A stretch of DNA of 23,423 nt from Streptomyces sp. Lineage in GTDB: Bacteria; Actinomycetota; Actinomycetes; Streptomycetales; Streptomycetaceae. The position numbers and the translations under genes are program-made. The stretch covers positions 1-23,423 of the forward strand of contig DOWQ01000633.1 of NCBI GenBank assembly GCA_003519485.1, in the 5' to 3' direction. Of this stretch, positions 1-7,716 are shown piece by piece. Every line of letters starts with the position of its first letter. Within the stretch, counting starts at the first letter, position 1. The notes beneath the pieces were generated by a model. The model saw only the letters and a program-made list of their open reading frames with translations, was not told where the DNA came from and did not search any database.

Positions 1-15
1 CTAGTGTAGTGACTC
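1..15 (+). repeat. Left terminal inverted repeat of the IS630 element
   Basis: CTAGTGTAGTGACTC pairs with the right end (1138-1152) at 12 of 15 positions. The TA inside CTAG is the expected target duplication. Confidence 0.75.
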
Positions 16-50
16 TTAAATAACTGCCAGTAGTTGGGTTATGCTGAGGC

Positions 51-1139
51 ATGTACCGATTCGCCCCGCCCCTGTCAATGACCGATGAACAGCGCGCTGA
101 GCTACAGAGTTTGGCGAGTTCGTCGAAGCTGCCGCATCGGGTGGTGGTCCGTGCGCGGGCGCTGCTGCTGGCGGCTGACGGGGCGTCCACGACTGCAGTG
201 GCCGCCGAGTGCGATACGACCGTGGCGACGATCCGCTCCTGGCGACGCGGGTTCGAGGAGCGCGGGCTGGAGAAGTTCGGCGAAGTGGCCCCGGGGCGGG
301 GACGCAAGGCGACGATCAGTCAGGAGAAGATCGAAGAGATCGTGCACGCGACCCGTTTCACCCGGCCGCGGGGCAAGACGCACTGGTCGACGCGGGACAT
401 GGCCGCCGCCCAGGGAGTGTCCCGAGCAACAGTCCAACGCATCTGGTCCGCAAGGGGGTTGAAGCCACACCTGGTCAAGACGTTCAAACTCAGCAACGAC
501 AAAAGCTTCGAGGAGAAGCTGGTCGACGTAGTCGGCCTGTATCTCAATCCTCCCGAGGGTGCGGTGGTGCTCAGCGTCGACGAGAAGTCCCAGTGCCAGG
601 CCCTGGACCGGACTCAGCCCAGCCTGCCGATGAAGCCAGGCCGTGCGGGAACCATGACCCACGACTACAAGCGCAACGGAACCACCACCCTGTTCGCCGC
701 GCTGAACATCCTCACCGGCACCATCCTGGGCAAGTGCCTGCCACGCCACCGCAACGGGGAGTTCCTGAAGTTCCTGCGGCTGATCGACCGCACCGTGCCC
801 AAGGGCAAGGAGATCCACCTGATCCTGGACAACTACTCCACCCACAAGCACGCCAACGTCCGTGCCTGGCTTGAGAAGCACCCTCGGTTCCACCTCCACT
901 TCATCCCCACCAGCTCGTCCTGGCTGAACCTCGTCGAACGCTGGTTCCGCGAGATCACCGACAAAGCCATCCGGCGAGGCAGCTTCACCTCGGTCAACGA
1001 ACTCATCGAGGCCATCAACGAGTTCATCGAGATCCACAACAACGACCCCAAGCCCTTCATCTGGACCGCCACCGCTGACGAGATCATCGAGAAGGTCCAG
1101 CGCGGACGCGTCGCCCTCAAAGCAGTCAATCAAAACTGA
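51..1139 (+). CDS. IS630-family transposase
   Basis: This 362-residue protein has the usual length and layout of IS630 transposases. The N-terminal third is a helix-turn-helix DNA-binding region (about residues 10-140, two winged-helix-like halves), followed by a DDE catalytic domain. Visible catalytic residues are D177 in SVDEKSQ, D260 in LILDNYSTHKH and E296 in SWLNLVERWF, with 35 residues between the last two. No frameshift or stop is visible, and the TGA stop falls inside the right inverted repeat. ATG at 51 is used; an ATG at 78 (MTDEQRAEL) is a possible shorter start. It should cut and paste its own element into CTAG/TA sites. Confidence 0.92.
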   Translation: MYRFAPPLSMTDEQRAELQSLASSSKLPHRVVVRARALLLAADGASTTAVAAECDTTVATIRSWRRGFEERGLEKFGEVAPGRGRKATISQEKIEEIVHATRFTRPRGKTHWSTRDMAAAQGVSRATVQRIWSARGLKPHLVKTFKLSNDKSFEEKLVDVVGLYLNPPEGAVVLSVDEKSQCQALDRTQPSLPMKPGRAGTMTHDYKRNGTTTLFAALNILTGTILGKCLPRHRNGEFLKFLRLIDRTVPKGKEIHLILDNYSTHKHANVRAWLEKHPRFHLHFIPTSSSWLNLVERWFREITDKAIRRGSFTSVNELIEAINEFIEIHNNDPKPFIWTATADEIIEKVQRGRVALKAVNQN

Positions 1140-1152
1140 GACACACCACTAG
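1138..1152 (+). repeat. Right terminal inverted repeat of the IS630 element
   Basis: The reverse complement reads CTAGTGGTGTGTCTC and matches the left end at 12 of 15 positions. It marks the point where the minus-strand methyltransferase reading frame is cut. Confidence 0.75.
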
Positions 1153-1405
1153 CCCGGTGTCGCCCTCGACCAGCAGCGACTCGTCGGCCGCGGTGCCGAT
1201 CACCGCGCCCTGCGCGACGCCGGTGGACGAGAACAGGCCGAGGCAGCGCCCGCGGGCGGCGTCCAGCAGAAGCCTGCCAAGACCCACGCTGTCCGGCCCG
1301 TAGTAGCCGTAGCGGGGCGCGTCCGGCCAGCGCGGGCCGCCCACGAACAGAAACTGGCCGTGATACTCCACCAGGCGCAGCAGCGGCAAGGTGACGCGGT
1401 CGCCG

Positions 1406-1411
1406 TCTAGT
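1406..1411. repeat. Left target-site duplication of the IS1634 element
   Basis: TCTAGT immediately precedes the left inverted repeat and is repeated exactly at 3181-3186. Confidence 0.88.
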
Positions 1412-1428
1412 CCCGTACTTCGCGGGTC
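1412..1428 (+). repeat. Left inverted repeat of the IS1634 element
   Basis: A 17-bp end that pairs with 3164-3180 at 15 of 17 positions. Confidence 0.85.
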
Positions 1429-1493
1429 GTTGATTCGTATGGTGTGACCGGCCTGGGGGTGTCCTGGGCCGGTGGTGTGGCGTTGGGTGGGGT

Positions 1494-3157
1494 GTGTCGA
1501 TGACTTCCCGGTCCCCGCGGCCACGGTCTGTCCGTCAGCGCCTTGATGTGGTGGTGACGTCCGTGGTGGAGAAGCGTCTGGGCGCTCTGCCTGTCGCTGC
1601 CGAGTTTCTGCGCCGGCTGGACGTCGCCGGGATCGTCGACGGGCTGTGCCCGGGTGGTGCGAGCGCGCATCTGACCCACGGGCAGGTGATCGAGGCGCTG
1701 GTTGCCAACCGGCTGACCTCGCCCGTACCGCTGGTGCGGGTCGGCGACTGGGCCCGCACCTGGGCGGTGGAGGAGGTCTTCGGCATCGAGCCGGACCTGC
1801 TCAACGACGACCGTCTGGCCCGGGCCCTGGATGCGGTCGCCCCGCATCTGGAGCAGATCGCGGGCATCGTCGGTGCACGGGCGATCGCCGAGTTCGGGAT
1901 CGACGTGTCGAGACTGCACTGGGACATGACCAGCATGTCCGTCCACGGCGCTTACCCCGTCGAGGACCAGGACGAGCAGTACCCGGTCATTAGCTACGGG
2001 CATCCCAAGGACCGGCGGGTGGATTTGAAGCAGGTCCAGGCCGGGCTCGCGGTGTCCGCGGACGGCGGCATCCCTGTCCACGCCCGCGTCTTCGGCGGCG
2101 GCGCGGCCGAGGTCAGCCAGGTCGTGGGGGCGATGAAGGACCTGCGGGGCATGGCCGGTGAGCAGAAGTTTCTGATGGTTGCCGATTCCAAGCTGGTGTC
2201 TCATGCGAACGTCACCGCACTGCTGGCGGCCGGGGTGGATTTCATCGTGCCCGTCCCGGCCGCTCAGGTCAGGGACGAGGTCTATGCCGCCTTGGACCTC
2301 AACGGGGCACAGCTGGTGGACTGGGTGCCCGAGCGGGACGCGGGCAAGCCGGCCGGTGACCGGGAGGTCTACCGGGTACTGGAAGACATCCACACCCTGG
2401 CCGGGCCCCGCCGCCGGGACTCCGTGCACGTGCGCCGGATCCTGGTCCACTCCACCGCCGTCGCGGCAGGCCAGCGCAGAGCCCGGGAGAAACGACTGGC
2501 CCGGTCCAGGGAGGAGATGGACAAGCTCGCCGGTGCGGCCGGCGCCGGCACTACAAGACCCCGGAGAAGATCAACGCCCGTGCCGGGGCCATCGCAGCCA
2601 AGCGCCGTGTCACTGCCTGCCTGCGCTGGACCATCACCACCCGCGAGGACGATACGCCCGCCCTGGCCTGGCACTTCGACCAGGACCTCCTGAATACCGA
2701 GGCCGCCGTCGACGGCTGGTAGGCGATGCTGACCAGCATCGCCGCCGACCAGTCCGACCCGGCTCAGGTCCTGATCCACTACAAAGGACAGGGCACGGTC
2801 GAGCGCCGCTACCACGACTTCAAAGGCCCCCTCGCGGTCGCGCCGGTCTTCGTGCAGCACAACCGGCGCGTGGCCGCTCTGATCCAGGTCATCTGCCTGG
2901 CCCTGCTCGTCTTCTGCCTCATCGAACGGCAGGTCAGACGTGCACTCGGCCCCGACCAGACGATGACCGGCCTCTACCCGGACAACCGCCGGGTTCGACC
3001 CACCGGCCGCATGATCTTCTACCACCTCGGCGAACTCACCCTGCGGATCGGCAACGTCTCCGACCCGCCGACCGTCCAGATCACCCGCGGCGTCCAACTC
3101 CACCTCCTCGACCTCCTCGACACCGACATCACACAGACCCGCTGGCCACAGACCTGA
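1494..3157 (+). pseudogene. IS1634-family transposase, inactivated by a frameshift and a stop
   Basis: The N-terminal part matches the DUF4277-type start of IS1634 transposases (VGDWARTWAVEEVFGIEPDL, LNDDRLARALDAV). A DDE nuclease follows, with D144 in LHWDMTSMSVHG and D231 in LMVADSKLVS. A one-base loss around 2541-2546 shifts the frame; the coding sequence resumes as RHYKTPEKINARAGAIAA. At 2720-2722 a TAG interrupts DGW-stop-AMLTSIAADQSDP, where Tyr would be expected. The motif with the catalytic Glu (KGQGTVERRYHDFKG) lies after both lesions, so the translated product lacks it. The frame ends at 3157, just before the right inverted repeat. GTG 1494 and ATG 1500 are both possible starts. Confidence 0.9.
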
Positions 3158-3163
3158 AACGGT

Positions 3164-3180
3164 GACCCGCGAACTTCGGG
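3164..3180 (+). repeat. Right inverted repeat of the IS1634 element
   Basis: GACCCGCGAACTTCGGG is the inverted partner of 1412-1428. Confidence 0.85.
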
Positions 3181-3186
3181 TCTAGT
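3181..3186. repeat. Right target-site duplication of the IS1634 element
   Basis: TCTAGT, identical to 1406-1411. Confidence 0.88.
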
Positions 3187-3632
3187 TGGGCCATCCCCTC
3201 GTGCGCGAGGTGCGTCACCAGCCGGTGCGGCACGACGGTCTCCGCCTCGGCCACGGCCACCTGCCCCGTGCGCCCGCAGCAGGGTCACCTGTCTCACCCG
3301 GTTGAGCGACCTGCGGAAGTCGGCCACCGACGGGCGCAGCCGCTCGAACGTCAGCGCCCGCCGTTCCCGCCGCCCCGGCAGCCGTTTCGGTGCCAGGGCG
3401 GCGGAAGCAGACCGACTGCCGTCCCGGGCGTCGGCGAGGCCGTTCAGTGTCGCGAGGATCTCGGCCTTGTGGCGACGCATCGACTCGTAGAGCTCATCGG
3501 TCAGCGCCTTCGGTGGTGCGTTGTACCGAGTCCCCCTCCATCGGCCGCCCACAACTGGACGTCGGCGGCATGGAGTTGCGCCAGAACGTCGTGGGTCTGC
3601 ATCGCTGTCTCCCTGTCTGTCGAAAGTGTCTG

Positions 3633-5172
<1,540 letters not shown>

Positions 5173-5180
<8 letters not shown>

Positions 5181-5757
5181 AGGATTCGGCCGACCTCACC
5201 GGCAGGTCGTAATTCCGCCGGATGCTGGAGCCGAGACTGCTCATGTCGGCCCCGTAGACGTGAATGGACACGGTGGTGCAGTCTGCCGGGTTCCGGACCT
5301 CGTGGATGTCCCCCGGCGGAACGAGAAAGGTGACCGTTCCAGTGTCGTTCATGGCGGTGTCGACAGGAACGAGAAAGGGCCCTTCCGCGTCGTTGACAAG
5401 GCGATAGCGGACCTCTTCCTCGGCGCCCCGATAGGTGCCTATCACGCACCAGCACAGGTGATCGTGGATCGAGGTGCGCTGTCCCGGCAGCCACACGAGC
5501 GCGACGACCGAGAACGTTCCGTCCGGTTCCGCGTGGAGGACGTGCTGTCGGTAGGACCACTGGTCCGGCTCCAGCTGGGCCGGGGACAGTAGGCCTTCGT
5601 GCCGGAGGTGGGGCGCGACGGCCTGTGCGACCCGCGCCGCGGTCCGCTCAGGTCCGTCGGCGGCCCCGTCGCGCAGCGCCGTACGGATGTCGGCGACGAG
5701 CCGGCTCAGCAACGGTGTGGGGGATTCCCCGTGTTCACTCACACCCATGGTCCTCAT
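5173..5757 (-). CDS. Cysteine dioxygenase-like cupin, thiol dioxygenase
   Basis: This 194-residue protein has the length and motif order of bacterial cysteine dioxygenases, non-haem Fe(II) enzymes that oxidise cysteine or a related thiol to a sulfinate. The three-His iron site is visible: H98 and H100 in TSIHDHLCW, and H152 in PPGDIHEV. The second-shell triad known from cysteine dioxygenase (Ser-His-Tyr) is present as S164, H166 and Y168 in VSIHVYGAD. R70 is placed like the substrate-carboxylate Arg. The gene is intact although both neighbours are broken. ATG 5757 is used; ATG 5748, or the GTG just after it with a GAGGA in front, are alternatives. It may act on a free thiol acid or on a cluster intermediate. 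The exact substrate is not known. Confidence 0.82.
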
Positions 5758-5765
5758 TCTCGCTT

Positions 5766-5822
5766 TCTTCCCGCACCGGCAGTCGGCCTTGGCTTCTTGA
5801 CCGCGCCGGCTATCGGTCTTGG
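5766..5822. repeat. Imperfect tandem duplication at the 3' end of the ABC transporter gene
   Basis: Two adjacent ~28-bp units (about 5766-5792 and 5795-5822) share TCTT-CCGC-CCGGC-TCGG-CTTGG with a few differences and one single-base length difference. The duplication spans the transporter stop codon (TAG, 5810-5812) and the leader of the dioxygenase gene. Confidence 0.55.
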
Positions 5823-7571
5823 CCGTTCCAGGACCGCCAGAGCGCCGCGTACGGCCCCTGGGCGGCGACCAGTTCGTCGTGGGTGCCGAGCTCGACGATG
5901 CGGCCGTCCTCCATGACAGCGACCCGGTCGGCGTCGTGTGCGGTCTGCAACCGGTGCGCGATGGCGATCACCGTGCGATCGGCGCGCACGGCGGCCATCG
6001 CCCGTTCGGCGTGCCGTGCCGTCGTGGGGTCGAGGAGCGCGGTCGCCTCGTCGAGGATCAACGTAGAGGGGGTCGGCCAACTCTACTTGGGCTAGGGTAA
6101 GTTGCTGGGCCTGGGCGGCGTCGAGCTGAACGCCACCGGCACCGAGGCGGGTGTCGAGCCCGTCCTCAAGCTCCTGGGCCCAGTCGGCCTCCACCATGGC
6201 GAGCGCGGCGAGCATGGCGCCGTCGGCGGCGTGCGGTGCCGCCATCGCGAGGTTCTCCCGGAGGGTCCCCAGGAACACGTAGTGCTCCTGGGTGATCAAG
6301 ATGATGCGGTTGCCCAGCGCACCCGCAGCGGCCAGGACCGCGACCGAAACGCCGCCCACCTTGATCGACGCCGTGCGCGGAGCCCCCCCCACACCGGACA
6401 TCAGCTTGCCGAGAGTGGACTTGCCCGCACCCGAAGCACCGACCAACGCCAGCCGCTCACCGGGCTGCACCGTCAGATCGACGTCGTCCAGCACGTCGTG
6501 CGTGCCGGGGTGCGCGTACCGCACCCCGGAAACCACGATGCGGTCGTCGGCGGGCTGCCGGGTGTCTGGCGCGGTCTTGTCGGTGACCATACCGACGGCC
6601 TTGATCCGGGCGAAGGACGCCCCGCTGCACTGGAGTTGCTCCACCCAGGCGAGCGCGCGGTCGAGCGGGTCGACCAGCTGCCACGTGTAGAGGCTGCCCG
6701 ATACCACGACGCCCAGGCTGACCGCACCGTCGAGGTAGGCGAACCCGCCCACCAGGAGGACCAGCGCCAGGGGCAGCGAGAGCGCGAACCCGGTGACGGG
6801 GAACAGCACGGTGCGCAGGAACAGGGTGCGCCGGCCCGCGCGGTACGTCGTGTCGATGGTCTTGTCCGTGTGCAGCGCCCGGCTCCTGCGCAGGCCGAAC
6901 GCCTCGATGGTGCGGGCACCCTGCGCCGTGGCGTTCAGCCCCTCGGTGACGTCGGACGCGGCCGCGCCCTCGGCGAGATAGGCGTCCCCGGCCCTGGCGA
7001 GGTACCAGCGGCTGACCCACCAGACGAACGGTAGGCCCACGAGCGCGCACAGCCCCAGCAGCGGATGCAGCACGCAGACCGCGACGAAGATGAACAGCAC
7101 CTGCACCATGGCGATGAACACGTCCGCCGCCGCGTTGCGCAGCGTCGAGGCCACGCCGTCCACGGACGAGCGGGTCACCAGATCGCCGGTGCCGACCTGT
7201 TCGACCACCCTGGCCGGCAGAGCGAGGGTCCGGTCGACGACCTCCTCGCGCAGCCGGGCGAGCGCGCGCTCGCCGAACCAGTGGGAGTGGGCGCGGGCGC
7301 ACCGGGACAGCACCAACTGGGCGACAGCGAAGGCGAGTACGCCCATGGCCAGCTGGCCGACCTGGGAGGACGTGATGTCGTCCTGCTCGACCCTGGTGAC
7401 GATCTTGCCCAGCAGCCACGGGCTCGCGAGGCCCGCCAGCGAGGCCAGACAGGTCAGGGAGATGATCTCGACCATGGCCGGGCCGTCGTCCTTGAGCAGC
7501 CCCCAGCTGGCCCGGCGCACGGCCGGGCCGTCGGCGACCGGAAGCCGCGGTACCTCTTCCGAGCCGCTCAT
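5810..7571 (-). pseudogene. ABC exporter half-transporter (TM-NBD), frameshifted in the NBD
   Basis: Corrected for the frameshift the product is about 586 residues, normal for a type IV half-exporter. Residues 30-320 form the membrane domain, with hydrophobic stretches such as VFIAMVQVLFIFVAVCVL and LPLALVLLVGGFAYL. The NBD follows, with Walker A GASGAGKST (378-386) and Q-loop Q428. The signature is LDAAQ (483-487) instead of LSGGQ, so this half probably pairs with a canonical partner at one degenerate site. An extra base in the five-G run at 6068-6072 shifts the frame just before Walker B; DPSTLILDEAT and the H-loop IAIAHRL are in the other frame, ending at 5810. ATG 7571 overlaps the preceding stop as ATGA. 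It probably exported or gave immunity to the product. The frameshift could be a sequencing error. Confidence 0.85.
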
Positions 7572-7711
7572 CGGCTGATTCCTTCCTGGGTACCGGCCGC
7601 CTGGACGGACGGTTCGTTTTCGTCGGCGCCGCGGAACACCAGGGCCCGGTAGTCGCTCCGGTGCGCGAGCAGCTCACCGCGCGTGCCCGTCGCGACGACC
7701 GGCTTGTCAAG
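7568..7711 (-). pseudogene. C-terminal remnant of the partner ABC half-transporter
   Basis: About 48 codons survive: DKPVVATGTRGELLAHRSDY, then RALVFRGADENEP and QAAGTQEGISR. VVATGTxxELLAHRSDYRALV is the usual stretch after the H-loop of an ABC exporter NBD. The TGA at 7568-7570 overlaps the ATG of the next ABC gene as ATGA, as expected for two halves of a heterodimeric exporter. Everything before it is missing; immediately upstream (7717) is the stop of the PCP-C-AT gene. The simplest reading is a deletion or recombination that joined the end of the biosynthetic gene to the tail of the exporter gene. A misassembly is an alternative. Confidence 0.75.
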
Positions 7712-7716
7712 GCTGG

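Larger units (their letters stand above)
1..1152 (+). mobile_element. IS630-family insertion sequence, apparently complete
   Basis: The element carries one intact transposase gene and is bounded by imperfect terminal inverted repeats: bases 1-15 and the reverse complement of 1138-1152 match at 12 of 15 positions without gaps. Both ends lie in CTAG, which fits the known IS630 preference for inserting at TA within CTAG and duplicating the TA. The right end interrupts the minus-strand methyltransferase gene at about 1152. The left end is the first base of the window, so the matching left flank cannot be seen. This copy looks intact and could be active, unlike the IS1634 element next to it. Confidence 0.85.
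1412..3180 (+). mobile_element. IS1634-family insertion sequence with a defective transposase
   Basis: The element is 1769 bp. Its terminal inverted repeats are CCCGTACTTCGCGGGTC (1412-1428) and the reverse complement of 3164-3180, matching at 15 of 17 positions. A perfect 6-bp duplication TCTAGT flanks it on both sides, within the 5-6 bp typical of this family. It sits inside the minus-strand methyltransferase gene. Its transposase has a frameshift and an in-frame stop, so this copy could move only if helped in trans. Confidence 0.9.
1153..3602 (-). pseudogene. TubC-type docking domain plus SAM methyltransferase, split by an IS1634 element and truncated by an IS630 element
   Basis: Coding segments are 3602-3187 and 1411-1153. 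The ATG at 3602 follows a GGGAG ribosome site 6 nt upstream. The first ~55 codons resemble the TubC_N docking domain of NRPS subunits (MQTHDVLAQLHAADVQLW, later LTDELYESMRRHKAEIL). Next comes a region resembling small class I methyltransferases: LPLLRLVEYHGQFLFVGG, YYGPDSVGLG, and a glycine-rich SAM-site remnant GLFSSTGVAQGAV where LDLxSGTG would be expected. Breaks: a one-base loss near 3530, an extra G near 3252, the IS1634 insertion, and loss of everything after the IS630 insertion at 1152. Removing bases 1412-3180 plus one TSD copy restores the frame exactly (HEGMAQLDGDRVTLP). It probably modified an NRPS-bound intermediate after docking to a partner. The methyltransferase call is moderate because the C-terminal half is missing. 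Confidence 0.65.

Noticed and set aside
1126..1524. 132-codon minus-strand open frame as a separate gene
   Set aside because: Its first part is antisense IS1634 DNA and its end is IS630 DNA; only the middle is coding, as a piece of the interrupted methyltransferase.
1494..3157. Programmed ribosomal frameshifting in the IS1634 transposase
   Set aside because: There is no slippery run at the shift, this family is not known to me to need one, and a TAG in the second frame would still stop translation.
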